Shown: positions 33,877 through 42,884, counted from the first letter of the stretch. The stretch is 64,000 bases of DNA from JAXGZG01 sp040771825 (GCA_040771825.1 JAXGZG010000002.1:124001-188000); one strand, 5' to 3'. Notes: generated by a model from the sequence alone, not told the origin. A program made the numbers and translations.

Positions 33877-34704
33877 TTATCTGCCTTGACTCAGATAGTT
33901 TGCGGGATTAAGGGCTTCTCCATCCTTGGATACCTCAAAAATCAGGTCCGATCCCTGCAATCTTGCTATTACCTCGCCTTGCCTGATTTGGTCGCCCTGA
34001 ACGTGAAGCGCCAAGCGGATCCCGTAGTATCTGGTCTCAAGGCTTGATCCGTGGGACAGCACGATGCCTTTGCCATCAATAGGATCGTCGAGAACCGCCT
34101 GCACTACCCCTGCTAGAGCCGCGGATACATCCCGACCGCTCTGGCCGGAGATGGCCACGCCGGGAAAATACCGCCAAGCGCCTAGCGTGTCAGAGTAATA
34201 CCAGCCGGGTTCCTGCCGGATTTCGCCTGAGGTAGGCCAAGATATCTCGATGAGGTTAACCGGGATAGCCATGGCCTCGATGGCTGCTTCGGCTTCGTCG
34301 GAACCCCCGGTCTGGGTGACAGCCTCGGTTCCCCCAGCGGTCTCAGTATCCCCGGTAGCGTCAGCGTCGGCGGTGGGTTCATCCTCTGTGCCAGCACTGC
34401 CGCCATGGGCGATGTCTGTCTGGTTGACGTCTCCGTCCATCTCACCGGCGTCTGGGCTGTCGCCGTCGGCGGCTCTCTGGTCTCCCGGTCTGAAAACCCC
34501 GCCCTCGCCTTGAGGTCCGCCAGAGCTAGGCTCGTTCTGAACCGCAGGATTGGCTGCGTGTCTTAACGAGGTTAATCCGAGATATACGCCGCATCCAAAC
34601 AGCGTCAGACAAGCAAGGCCCACAAACAACACTCTGTGGGAACGATACTGAGATGAAACGCGCCTTTCCCGGCGGCTTGGCGCCTTCCCTTCGTCTTGTT
34701 CCAC
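33877..34704 (-). CDS. spoIIQ: SpoIIQ-like protein with degenerate M23 domain
   Basis: 275 aa. A basic cytoplasmic N terminus (1-23), one transmembrane segment (about 24-45), an acidic Ser/Gly/Asp-rich linker (about 50-145) and a C-terminal LytM/M23-like domain (about 155-275). The zinc ligands are lost: HxxxD is FPGVA and the HLHFEV motif is SDLIFEV. It should therefore be structural, like SpoIIQ, which forms the forespore half of the channel with SpoIIIAH. GTG start, 8 bases after GGGAGG. A sigma-F-type promoter supports forespore expression. The gene order with spoIIID and spoIID is the clostridial one. Confidence 0.85.
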   Translation of the reverse strand: MEQDEGKAPSRRERRVSSQYRSHRVLFVGLACLTLFGCGVYLGLTSLRHAANPAVQNEPSSGGPQGEGGVFRPGDQRAADGDSPDAGEMDGDVNQTDIAHGGSAGTEDEPTADADATGDTETAGGTEAVTQTGGSDEAEAAIEAMAIPVNLIEISWPTSGEIRQEPGWYYSDTLGAWRYFPGVAISGQSGRDVSAALAGVVQAVLDDPIDGKGIVLSHGSSLETRYYGIRLALHVQGDQIRQGEVIARLQGSDLIFEVSKDGEALNPANYLSQGR

Positions 34705-34726
34705 GTGTAGTTCACCTCCCGAAGAT

Positions 34727-34756
34727 CATTGTTGCCATAATCTGGTGGAGGTATGC
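34727..34756 (-). promoter_or_regulatory. sigma-F/G-type promoter of the spoIIQ-like gene
   Basis: On the minus strand: GCATA (34756-34752), 15 bp, GGCAACAATG (34736-34727). Both elements and the spacing fit the forespore consensus GYWTA-N15-GGNNANAATN. The start site would fall near 34720, just ahead of the ribosome binding site. Confidence 0.6.
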
Positions 34757-34861
34757 ACGGATGAGAGGAGGCGCGAGGTTCCCGCGGCGACCTGCCTTCG
34801 AAAATTGTAATGTACATTGCTTAATTTTCTTGCGAGTTCACGGTGAATACTAGACGCTGTC

Positions 34862-34896
34862 TCGGCTATAATGTGATCGGGTCACATTATAGCCGA
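34862..34896. promoter_or_regulatory. 15-bp inverted repeat containing the ATPase -10 box
   Basis: TCGGCTATAATGTGA (34862-34876) and its exact reverse complement (34882-34896) with a 5-base loop. TATAAT (34867-34872) lies in the left arm, giving a -10 for the downstream gene; no good -35 is seen. GGGGGG (ribosome binding site) follows at once. Likely an operator; it could also be an RNA hairpin or an insertion-related end. Confidence 0.65.
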
Positions 34897-34911
34897 AGGG
34901 GGGCACATTTG

Positions 34912-36138
34912 GTGACTTATATTAGGCGCGACATGGAACCTGTTTTTCTGAAACTATCTGATCAATACCCCGCCATCCTGTTGATCGGTCCTCGGCAGGT
35001 CGGAAAGACCACCATGCTAAAACGGCTAATGGAGGGCACCTCCAGAACTTATGTAACGCTGGACGAGCTTGGAGCCAGAGCGCTGGCCAAAAACGATCCG
35101 GCGATGTTCTTTCAGATCTACCGCCCACCCATAATGATAGACGAGGTCCAGTACGCACCAGAGCTACTGCCACAGATCAAGATCATGGTGGACCAGACTC
35201 GGAATGCCGGCGATTTCTGGTTGACCGGGTCTCAGATCTTGAACCTTATGGCGGGCGTCCGCGAGTCACTAGCCGGACGTGTTGCGGTGCTGAGCCTACC
35301 ATCACTCTCGCAAACAGAAGTGTATACCCCAGGCACAGGAAAGCCATTTTCTCCCGACCTAGCCACACTCGTGGAAAAGCAGAAAATCACCCCCGCTGCG
35401 GATACCCGTGAGATCTATGGCCGCATATTCCGAGGGTCGATGCCTGCCGTTGTTAGCGGGCGTTACGAGGACGAAAGCGTCTTCTACTCAAGTTACCTTG
35501 CGACGTACTTAGAACGTGATGTCAGGCAGTTGTCCGGGGCAATCGATTCGCTCAAGTTTAGAGAATTCGTAGTGGCGGCGGCAGCCCGCTGCAGCCAAAT
35601 CGTCAACGTAGCGGAGATGGCGCGAGACGCCGACATCAACCAAGCCACCGCCAAGAACTGGCTTCGCATCCTAGAGACCCTAGGGGTGATATTTTATCTT
35701 CATCCCTATTCCAGGAACCAGATGAAGCGGGTAATCAAGGCCCCCAAACTGTACTTCTTTGATAGCGGCCTTGTCTGCCACTTGGGCAGGTGGTCGAGCC
35801 CTGAGACTGCCCAAAGCGGAGCCATGGCAGGGCCTCTTTTTGAGAACTACGTGGTCGGGGAACTCATGAAGAGCTACCAAAACGCAGCGAGGACCCCTTT
35901 TCTCTACTACTATCGTGACAGAGATGCAAAGGAAATCGATGTAGTGATTGAGGCCGACGGGAAACTGATACCTATCGAGATCAAGAAGACAGCGTCACCC
36001 GATATAAGGACCGTTAGGGTCTTCAACGTGCTGGACCGAGCCACAACTCCTCGCGGGATGGGTGCCGTAATCTGCATGAAGGAGGAACTTTCCGCCATCG
36101 ACAGCAGCAATCTGATCGTGCCCGTCCGGCTAATCTGA
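34912..36138 (+). CDS. AAA ATPase with DUF4143 domain
   Basis: 408 aa from the GTG at 34912, 8 bases after GGGGGG. The P-loop GPRQVGKTT is at 26-34 and Walker B is IMIDEVQYAPELL. The C-terminal DUF4143 region covers about 200-408 (a winged-helix-like segment and a PD-(D/E)XK-like stretch EIDVVIEADGKLIPIEIKK). These archaeal and bacterial ATPases are common, often scattered in many copies, and of unclear role. It is on the + strand between spoIID and the spoIIQ-like gene, which are normally adjacent, so it is probably acquired. The promoter region is a perfect inverted repeat. Confidence 0.92.
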   Translation: MTYIRRDMEPVFLKLSDQYPAILLIGPRQVGKTTMLKRLMEGTSRTYVTLDELGARALAKNDPAMFFQIYRPPIMIDEVQYAPELLPQIKIMVDQTRNAGDFWLTGSQILNLMAGVRESLAGRVAVLSLPSLSQTEVYTPGTGKPFSPDLATLVEKQKITPAADTREIYGRIFRGSMPAVVSGRYEDESVFYSSYLATYLERDVRQLSGAIDSLKFREFVVAAAARCSQIVNVAEMARDADINQATAKNWLRILETLGVIFYLHPYSRNQMKRVIKAPKLYFFDSGLVCHLGRWSSPETAQSGAMAGPLFENYVVGELMKSYQNAARTPFLYYYRDRDAKEIDVVIEADGKLIPIEIKKTASPDIRTVRVFNVLDRATTPRGMGAVICMKEELSAIDSSNLIVPVRLI

Positions 36139-36205
36139 AGCACCGGCGATGGCAGACCCTGGAAGGAGATTCAGGTTCCACTCTCAATTGCAGGAGGGAT
36201 TGCGC

Positions 36206-37186
36206 CTACTCCTCAAAAATCGCCGTAACCTTGGTTCCTGGATAGTAGTGAGACAGAATCTCCTGGAAGGTTCTGTTCTGCTTTGCCATGCCCATTGCCC
36301 CGTATTGGCACATGCCGACACCGTGACCGTACCCTTTCACCTGGAAGACCACGGAATCGCCCTTGACCGCAAAAGATAGAACGCGGGTCGAGCGGAGACC
36401 CAGAGCCATGCGAAACTCAAGCCCGCGAATCTTTTGGCCGTTCACCAGCACTTCCTTAACTCTGCCCGTTGGGGAAACTTGGCTGATAGCCAGAGCGCTC
36501 CCAGCCCGGATAGTGCTGACCGAAATCGATGCCCCGGCGTTGGTTAAGGCTGCCGACACCAAAGATATGGGAATGGAGATGGTCTCAGGACGGTAATAAG
36601 GGGAGTCAGAACAGAAATTACACGACGCACTCTGCAAATAAGGAACGTCCCCGGTCCACACATCCTTTGCCGCTTCTGTGCTGCCGGCGCAGGTCGAGTG
36701 GTAGACTGCTTCGCAGGGTAGTCCCCTGTAGGTCAGTATCAGCCCTTTGGTCTCCTGGCAAGCTTTCACAACCTTTGGCCAGTTGAGCCAAAAAGACACC
36801 GACCCCCACCGCTGCCGAATGACGCTTTCAGGGTTCCAAGCCTGGTCAATCCTATGGTCGGATGTTACGTCGGCATCAGGCAGGGACGGAGTTCCGCCCA
36901 ACACTTTCATCTTCCTGACCGCGATTGTGCGGGCGGCGATAGCCTGTGCCTTTAGAGCCTCAATTCCTGCTGACGCAGGCATTTCCGAGGCCACTACCCC
37001 CTTGATGTAGTCTTCTAGGTCCATCTGCAGAACTTCACCTGTAGGTGCGTAGTGCACCCTGATGCTAAGAAGAGGATCGGAGGCTATGGGGGTCTTGTCT
37101 ATCCCCGGCGTGATGATGATAGGTGCTCTGGGAATGCCCAGCATGATCCCAACTATGAATAAGACCAAGTAGAAGAGGCGCCTCAC
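36206..37186 (-). CDS. spoIID: Stage II sporulation protein D
   Basis: 326 aa from the GTG at 37186, which is 8 bases after GGGGG; TTG and GTG codons at 37195 and 37192 lie too close to it. SpoIID is a membrane-anchored lytic transglycosylase that drives engulfment. A transmembrane segment is at about 4-22. The family motifs EDYIKGVVASEMPASA, LKAQAIAARTIAV, YHSTCAGSTE and GYGHGVGMCQYGAMGMA are intact. Upstream lies a sigma-E-like promoter. murA is next upstream. Confidence 0.95.
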   Translation of the reverse strand: MRRLFYLVLFIVGIMLGIPRAPIIITPGIDKTPIASDPLLSIRVHYAPTGEVLQMDLEDYIKGVVASEMPASAGIEALKAQAIAARTIAVRKMKVLGGTPSLPDADVTSDHRIDQAWNPESVIRQRWGSVSFWLNWPKVVKACQETKGLILTYRGLPCEAVYHSTCAGSTEAAKDVWTGDVPYLQSASCNFCSDSPYYRPETISIPISLVSAALTNAGASISVSTIRAGSALAISQVSPTGRVKEVLVNGQKIRGLEFRMALGLRSTRVLSFAVKGDSVVFQVKGYGHGVGMCQYGAMGMAKQNRTFQEILSHYYPGTKVTAIFEE

Positions 37187-37224
37187 AGACACCAACCCCC
37201 GAGGAGATTTCTGTTAACTCCTGA

Positions 37225-37254
37225 TAGTTATGGGGTTGGGTTACGGTTTATGAC
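37225..37254 (-). promoter_or_regulatory. sigma-E-like promoter of spoIID
   Basis: On the minus strand: GTCATAAA (37254-37247), 14 bp, CATAACTA (37232-37225). It fits the mother-cell sigma-E pattern reasonably, and spoIID is sigma-E dependent in B. subtilis. Confidence 0.45.
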
Positions 37255-37280
37255 TGCGGAGGGCCCATTGAGCGCCTCGG

Positions 37281-38567
37281 CTACATCCAACCAGGGGCAA
37301 CCTCGAGATAGAAGGGATCGTCTGGAACCCGCCTAATATCGGCACCCAGACCCTTGAGTTTCTCTACAAGGTGGGAGTAGCCCCTTTCGATGTGCTCGGT
37401 GCGGCCTATCTGAGTGACACCTCCGGCTGCAAGGCCCGCAACGCAAAGGGCCGCGCCTGCCCGCAGATCAGAAGCCTGCACCGAAGCACCTTCCAGTCGC
37501 TCCACACCTTCAATAACGGCGTTAGATCCCTCTATCCGGATTCTGGCACCCATGCGGTTCAGTTCCTCGGCGTGGGCAAATCGGTTCTCGAAAACGGTTT
37601 CTGATATGATGCTAGTTCCCTTCCCAAGGCAACATAATGACATGAAGGGAGCCTGGACATCGGTGGGAAACCCGGGATACGGAAGCGTCTTCACGTGGGA
37701 AGCCAAAGGTCGGTCCCCCATCTCCACTTCCACCCAGCGAGGACCTTCTCGCAGATAGGCTCCGGATTCTTTCACTTTGGCCAACACAGAGCGCAAGTGA
37801 GTGGGAATAACGTTCTCAACAGTCACCTTGCCTCGGGTCACGGCAGCCGCCATAACGAATGTGGCGGCCTCTATCCTGTCGGGTATGATGGCGTACTTGG
37901 CGCCTCTTAGTCGCTTAACCCCCGTGACCCGAATCCGGGGTGTCCCGGCGCCTTTAACGTCAGCACCCATTGCGTTCAAAAAGTTAGCAAGGTCCACAAC
38001 CTCAGGTTCCTCGGCCGCATTCTCCAGCACAGTCTCGCCATGGGCGAGGCTTGCCGCCATAATGATGTTTTCGGTGGCGCCCACGGAGGGAACGTCCAGG
38101 TATATCTCGGCTCCCCGAAGTTTCTTGGCGGTCGCCCGGACCGAACCGCGGTCTACCGCGATCTCGGCGCCCATGGCTTGAAACCCTTTGAGATGGAGGT
38201 CCACAGGCCGCCTGCCTATGGCGCACCCCCCGGGGAGAGGAACAGACGCCGCCCCGCATCTCGCCAGTAGAGGTCCCATAATGAGAAAGGAAGCCCGCAT
38301 GCGCCTTACCAGGTCGTAGGGAGCCTCATGCAGGAGGCGCCGGCCGGGGCTTATCTGGACAGAGCCTCCTGTGTATCTTGCGTTGGAGCCGGTGGCTCGC
38401 AGCATGGAAACCATAGTGTCCACGTCTAGGAGAAGCGGAACATTGCCGATCTCAGAGATCTCATCCGCTAAGAGTGCTGCAGCCATGATGGGCAACGCCG
38501 CATTCTTGGCGCCATGGCACTTAACCGCTCCTTTTAAAGGTTTACCGCCTCTGATAACGATGCTCAT
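37281..38567 (-). CDS. murA: UDP-N-acetylglucosamine 1-carboxyvinyltransferase
   Basis: First committed enzyme of peptidoglycan precursor synthesis: it transfers enolpyruvate to UDP-GlcNAc. 428 aa. The catalytic cysteine is at position 115 (PLPGGCAIGRRP), the same number as in E. coli, and the Lys-Asn pair is near residue 21. Fosfomycin-sensitive type by that Cys. Between the V-ATPase operon and spoIID, as F-ATPase-linked murA genes are in many Bacillota. The leader contains a tandem 13-bp repeat. Confidence 0.96.
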   Translation of the reverse strand: MSIVIRGGKPLKGAVKCHGAKNAALPIMAAALLADEISEIGNVPLLLDVDTMVSMLRATGSNARYTGGSVQISPGRRLLHEAPYDLVRRMRASFLIMGPLLARCGAASVPLPGGCAIGRRPVDLHLKGFQAMGAEIAVDRGSVRATAKKLRGAEIYLDVPSVGATENIIMAASLAHGETVLENAAEEPEVVDLANFLNAMGADVKGAGTPRIRVTGVKRLRGAKYAIIPDRIEAATFVMAAAVTRGKVTVENVIPTHLRSVLAKVKESGAYLREGPRWVEVEMGDRPLASHVKTLPYPGFPTDVQAPFMSLCCLGKGTSIISETVFENRFAHAEELNRMGARIRIEGSNAVIEGVERLEGASVQASDLRAGAALCVAGLAAGGVTQIGRTEHIERGYSHLVEKLKGLGADIRRVPDDPFYLEVAPGWM

Positions 38568-38598
38568 TTCGCCCGCTCCTCACGTTCTGGTTTGCCAG

Positions 38599-38630
38599 GA
38601 AATCCGAAATGAGGAGCGAAATCCGAAATG
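38599..38630. repeat. 13-bp direct repeat in the murA leader
   Basis: GAAATCCGAAATG occurs at 38599-38611 and 38618-38630, a perfect direct repeat with a 6-base gap. It lies just downstream of the predicted murA promoter, so it could be a regulator site or a leader element. Confidence 0.55.
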
Positions 38631-38640
38631 CCCTAGAGGC

Positions 38641-38670
38641 ATGATACCGGTCAAAACAGGAAAACGTTAA
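38641..38670 (-). promoter_or_regulatory. possible sigma-A promoter of murA
   Basis: On the minus strand: TTAACG (38670-38665), 18 bp, TATCAT (38646-38641). The -10 is good and the -35 is weak. It lies between the V-ATPase subunit D stop and murA. Confidence 0.4.
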
Positions 38671-38700
38671 TATGCCCCACCGCAACAGGCAGACAACATA

Positions 38701-39342
38701 TTAGTGAGCCCTGACTATATCTTTGACCTTCATTAACCGGGACGCATTAGCCCGGTCCGCCTCTTCAAGCCGCATTTCAACGTCCTTGGCCGCTTCCTCC
38801 AACTCCGGAATGAGAACATACTCTAGAGCGTTCACTCTTCGTCTGGTGCGTTCAATCTCGTCGGCCAAAAGCTGGATCTTTCTTTCTATCTCCGACAACT
38901 TCACAAGGAGCGGTAGTATCCCTCGGAATTCCCGGAGAGCGTCATCTAGGTCCGACGAAGTGGTGGCAAGGCCGTAAGGCATGACACCCATGCCCTGCGA
39001 ATCTCCGTGAGCCTTGCCCTTAAGTTGCATTTCCGGAACCACCACGTTCATTATGTGCCGGTAGGATATGTCGATTTCCTCCGGCCCTCCCGAAACCATG
39101 AGAGCCTCTTCTAATACGGGTTGAGATAGCCAAGCCCTGGCCTGAGAAAAACTCTTGTACGCCAAAGAGAGTCTATGCTCAAGGTCTTGCCGGAGTCTTT
39201 GATTTTCGTGGACTATGGCAAGAAACTCTTTCATAAGCTGGTCTCTTTTGTCTTTTAGCAGCTTGTGACCACGCTGGGCCATCTTCAACCGGGCCTTGAG
39301 CCTAGTCAATTCCTGCCGTGTCGCGTTCACCCTAAGTGTCAC
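38701..39342 (-). CDS. ntpD: V/A-type ATPase subunit D
   Basis: 213 aa. Central rotor shaft subunit that turns inside the A3B3 head. It is a long antiparallel coiled coil, with the family N terminus NATRQELTRLKARLKMAQRG. The GTG start lies 14 bases after the subunit B stop. Last gene of the ATPase operon. Confidence 0.94.
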   Translation of the reverse strand: MTLRVNATRQELTRLKARLKMAQRGHKLLKDKRDQLMKEFLAIVHENQRLRQDLEHRLSLAYKSFSQARAWLSQPVLEEALMVSGGPEEIDISYRHIMNVVVPEMQLKGKAHGDSQGMGVMPYGLATTSSDLDDALREFRGILPLLVKLSEIERKIQLLADEIERTRRRVNALEYVLIPELEEAAKDVEMRLEEADRANASRLMKVKDIVRAH

Positions 39343-39356
39343 GTCCTAGCCACCCC

Positions 39357-40766
39357 TTAGCCCGACGCTTCCGCTTGCGGCTGCCCTTGGTCCTCAATCT
39401 TAGGCAGGTACTTTTCAGCGTTTCTGTCGGAGACACGCTTGAGTTCGCTTCTTGGCAGAATGGACATAAGGCTCCAGCCGGTATCCAAAGTCTTCTGGAT
39501 GGATCTGTTCTCGTTTGAACCTTGCCTGACGAATTTCCCCTCAAACTCGTCGGAAAACTTAAGGAACAACCTGTCAGACTCGCTTAGGGCGGCTTCCCCA
39601 AGAACTACCGAAAGCTCCTTTGCCTCTCTGCCTCTGTCATAGGCGTCAGACAACTGGTTCAGCACGTCGGCGTGGTCTTCCCTGGTCTTGCCCTCGCCGA
39701 TACCCTTGTCCTTGAGCCTCGACAAGGAAATCGATACGTTGATAGGCGGGTATATACCCTTCTTGTGAAGCTCCCTAGACAAAATGACCTGACCCTCGGT
39801 GATGTACCCTGTCAGGTCCGGAATCGGGTGAGTCTTGTCGTCTTCAGGCATGGTCAGAATGGGGATCTGAGTGATCGAGCCCTTCTTCCCCCGAATTCTC
39901 CCGGCTCTCTCGTACATCTGAGAAAGGTCGGTGTACATGTAGCCAGGGTATCCGCGCCTTCCCGGAACCTCCTTCCGGGCTGCCGACACTTCCCGAAGAG
40001 CTTCGGCATAGTTGGTCATGTCAGTCAGAATGACCAGCACGTGCATATCCTGCTCAAAAGCCAGGTACTCGGCAACGGTCAAGGCCATACGCGGCGTGGC
40101 GATGCGCTCAATAACCGGGTCGTTAGCCAGGTTCACGAACAAAACCGAACGGTCCAGAGCACCTGTCCTCCGAAAGTCGGAGATGAAGTAGTCGGCTTCC
40201 TCAAAGGTGATACCCATGGCTCCAAACACAACCGCAAAAGGCTCCTGTGTCCCAAGAACCGCAGCCTGGCGTGCGATCTGGGCGGCCATCTCGGCATGAG
40301 GAAGACCCGCTCCTGAGAATATAGGCAGCTTCTGGCCGCGTACCAGGGGGTTCATGCAGTCGATAGCCGATATGCCCGTCTGGATGAACTCCGAAGGATA
40401 CGCACGGGCATACGGGTTCATGGGGCTCCCGTTAATATCCAGACGCTTTTCCGGGATGATCCTGGGGCCGCCGTCAATAGGCGTTCCCGAACCATCAAAC
40501 ACCCTGCCCAGAATATCGGGAGAAACCGGTATCTCAAGCACTTTCCCGAGAAATCTCACCTTAGAGGCGTTAACGTCCAGACCCGACGTGCCCTCGAAAA
40601 CCTGAACCAGCGCCTTGCCTAAAGACGCCTCCAGCACGCGCCCTCTCCGGATCTCGCCGCCCTTTGTCTCAACTTCAACCAGCTCATCGTAGTGAACCTC
40701 GCGCACTTGCTCGACCACGACGAGAGGGCCCGCTATTTCACTTATGGTCGTGTATTCCAACGGCAT
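39357..40766 (-). CDS. ntpB: V/A-type ATPase subunit B
   Basis: 469-aa non-catalytic nucleotide-binding subunit of the hexameric head. Typical features are PIFSGAGLPHAEMAAQIARQA in place of a P-loop, and the conserved TDMTNYAEALREVSAARKEVPGRRGYPGYMYTDL region, read in part as GRRGYPGYMYTDLSQMYERA. It provides the regulatory nucleotide site at the A/B interface. It is 18 bases after subunit A. Confidence 0.96.
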   Translation of the reverse strand: MPLEYTTISEIAGPLVVVEQVREVHYDELVEVETKGGEIRRGRVLEASLGKALVQVFEGTSGLDVNASKVRFLGKVLEIPVSPDILGRVFDGSGTPIDGGPRIIPEKRLDINGSPMNPYARAYPSEFIQTGISAIDCMNPLVRGQKLPIFSGAGLPHAEMAAQIARQAAVLGTQEPFAVVFGAMGITFEEADYFISDFRRTGALDRSVLFVNLANDPVIERIATPRMALTVAEYLAFEQDMHVLVILTDMTNYAEALREVSAARKEVPGRRGYPGYMYTDLSQMYERAGRIRGKKGSITQIPILTMPEDDKTHPIPDLTGYITEGQVILSRELHKKGIYPPINVSISLSRLKDKGIGEGKTREDHADVLNQLSDAYDRGREAKELSVVLGEAALSESDRLFLKFSDEFEGKFVRQGSNENRSIQKTLDTGWSLMSILPRSELKRVSDRNAEKYLPKIEDQGQPQAEASG

Positions 40767-40784
40767 CCAAATTCCCCCAATGCC

Positions 40785-42545
40785 TTAGAGGTTAACCTCA
40801 GCTTCCATTGCAGCCAAGATCTCCTCAAGTTCCTTTGGCCATTCCTCTTCAGGCGTGACCCTTGCTCTGGCTATGCGTTCCCGCACCGAAAGCCCTAGAA
40901 TGCGGTCAAGTTTGGCTCCGCCTTCTAATGCCTTGAGCGCCCTGTGGTGGAACTCCAAAACCACCTGAAGGATGCCGTACTGCTTCCTTTGGGAGCAGTA
41001 GGTATCCACCTCATGGAAAGCGCTCTGATACAGGAAGTCTTCTCGAAGAGACTTGGCTGTCTCAAGAATCATCCTTTGTCTTGTGGAAAGGGCATCCAAG
41101 CCAACCAACCGGACAATCTCGTTAAGCTCCTGTTCCTCTTGGAGAATGGACATTGCCTCGCTGCGCATTTCCGGGAAATCTTTGCCCATGCTCTCCCTGA
41201 TGAACTCGTCGAGCCTCTCACTGTACAACGAATAGCTTGTCAGCCAGTTGATGGCCGGGAAGTGCTTCCTTGCTGCCAGCCTGTCATCAAGCCCCCAGAA
41301 CACCTTGACGATGCGGAGGGTAGCCTGAGTGACGGGTTCCGACAAGTCGCCTCCTGGAGGCGACACAGCGCCGATGGCGCTCAAAGCGCCCACTCGCTCA
41401 TCATTTCCTAAAAGCCTTGCCTTGCCCGCCCGCTCATAGAAACCCGCGAGCCTGGAACCCAGGTACGCCGGATATCCTTCTTCGCCGGGCATTTCCTCAA
41501 GTCGACCGGAAATCTCACGAAGGGCTTCCGCCCACCTAGATGTGGAGTCAGCCATAAGAGCCACATCGAACCCCATATCTCGGTAGTACTCGGCCAGGGT
41601 TATCCCCGTGTAAATCGAAGCTTCCCTTGCGGCCACAGGCATGTTGGAAGTGTTGGCCACCAAAATGGTGCGCTCCATCAAAGGCCTGCCGCTTCGGGGG
41701 TCTTTCAGCTCCGGGAACTCCAGAAGAACGTCGGTCATCTCGTTTCCCCGCTCGCCGCAACCGATGAAAATCACGATGTCGGCGTTAGCCCACTTAGCCA
41801 GCTGGTGCTGAATGACGGTTTTGCCGCTTCCAAAGGGCCCCGGAACGCACGCCGTACCCCCCTTTGCTATGGGGAAGAAAGCGTCGATAACTCTCTGCCC
41901 GGTCACAAGCTGCTCCACGGGAGCGATCTTCTCCCTGACGGGCCTTGCCTGCCTGACCGGCCACCTCTGAAGCATGCTGACGGAGCGCTGCCCGCCGCCA
42001 ACCTGCAGCTTACAAACAGTCTCGGTAACGGTGAAATCGCCTTCGCCAATGTCGGTAACCTCGCCCTCAAGAATATCAGGCGGGACCATTACGAAGTGCT
42101 TCACCAGTTCCGTTTCTTGAACCCAACCCAGCACATCGCCGCGGACTACCTTTGCGCCTGTCTTTATCGACGGGACAAAGCGCCACTTCTTATTCCTATC
42201 GAGACCGGGGACGTCAATACCCCGCTCGATGTAGCTGCCGGCCATCTCGTGGATGACGTTGAGAGGTCGCTGGATGCCGTCAAAAATCGAGCCTATGAGG
42301 CCAGGCCCCAGTTCGACGCTAAGAGGGAGTCCGGTGGAAGTCACCTTCTCGCCGGGACCCACGCCCGAGGTCTCTTCGTAAACCTGGATCGACGCGGTAT
42401 CCCCTCTAAGTTCGATGATCTCGCCTATAACGCCCTTGTCACCGACTCTTACAACGTCATACATGCGGCAGCCAGCCATGCCCGAGGCCACTACCAGCGG
42501 GCCGGATACCTTGACAATCCGTCCTTCAATCGTGGCATCTGCCAT
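40785..42545 (-). CDS. ntpA: V/A-type ATPase catalytic subunit A
   Basis: 586-aa catalytic subunit. The P-loop GPFGSGKT is at 236-243, catalytic Glu in GCGERGNEMTD, and the long N-terminal non-homologous region (about 115-190) that marks V/A-type rather than F-type alpha/beta is present. ATP turnover here drives or is driven by ion flow through the I/K membrane ring. It lies 6 bases after subunit F. Confidence 0.97.
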   Translation of the reverse strand: MADATIEGRIVKVSGPLVVASGMAGCRMYDVVRVGDKGVIGEIIELRGDTASIQVYEETSGVGPGEKVTSTGLPLSVELGPGLIGSIFDGIQRPLNVIHEMAGSYIERGIDVPGLDRNKKWRFVPSIKTGAKVVRGDVLGWVQETELVKHFVMVPPDILEGEVTDIGEGDFTVTETVCKLQVGGGQRSVSMLQRWPVRQARPVREKIAPVEQLVTGQRVIDAFFPIAKGGTACVPGPFGSGKTVIQHQLAKWANADIVIFIGCGERGNEMTDVLLEFPELKDPRSGRPLMERTILVANTSNMPVAAREASIYTGITLAEYYRDMGFDVALMADSTSRWAEALREISGRLEEMPGEEGYPAYLGSRLAGFYERAGKARLLGNDERVGALSAIGAVSPPGGDLSEPVTQATLRIVKVFWGLDDRLAARKHFPAINWLTSYSLYSERLDEFIRESMGKDFPEMRSEAMSILQEEQELNEIVRLVGLDALSTRQRMILETAKSLREDFLYQSAFHEVDTYCSQRKQYGILQVVLEFHHRALKALEGGAKLDRILGLSVRERIARARVTPEEEWPKELEEILAAMEAEVNL

Positions 42546-42551
42546 GCCGCA

Positions 42552-42884
42552 TCATTCCTCTCCCTTAAGCAGAATGTTGACACCGACAGCCCGTTCCACC
42601 CTTTTCTGCAGGAGTTCCATTCCAAGCCCCCGCGGACGGGCCGCGTCAGGCAGAATGGTAACCACCGGCTTGGGCATCTCGTACAAGGGCGTCAGTTCGG
42701 CCTTGAGTGAGCCCGCAATCTCCTCTGTAACTAAGAGAATGGCGAAGTCGCCTTTTCGGACGTCATCCAACGACTGCTGGGCTTCATCAAGGCTATCGGC
42801 GGCAAACACCACGGCCCCACTAGCCTTGAAACCCAACACAGCATCTCTTTGGCCCAAAACGGCAACCTTAGACATAAGGCTCAC
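42552..42884 (-). CDS. ntpG: V/A-type ATPase subunit F
   Basis: 110-aa small stalk subunit with a Rossmann-like fold (KVAVLGQRDAVLGFKASGA, FAILLVTEEIAGSL). It binds subunit D in the central stalk. The start overlaps the subunit C stop by 17 bases. A later ATG at 42875 is an alternative start. In E. hirae naming the equivalent is NtpG. Confidence 0.9.
   Translation of the reverse strand: MSLMSKVAVLGQRDAVLGFKASGAVVFAADSLDEAQQSLDDVRKGDFAILLVTEEIAGSLKAELTPLYEMPKPVVTILPDAARPRGLGMELLQKRVERAVGVNILLKGEE

Noticed and set aside
41805..42710. 301-codon + strand frame opposite V-ATPase subunit A
   Set aside because: Antisense shadow of a highly conserved gene; no own features.
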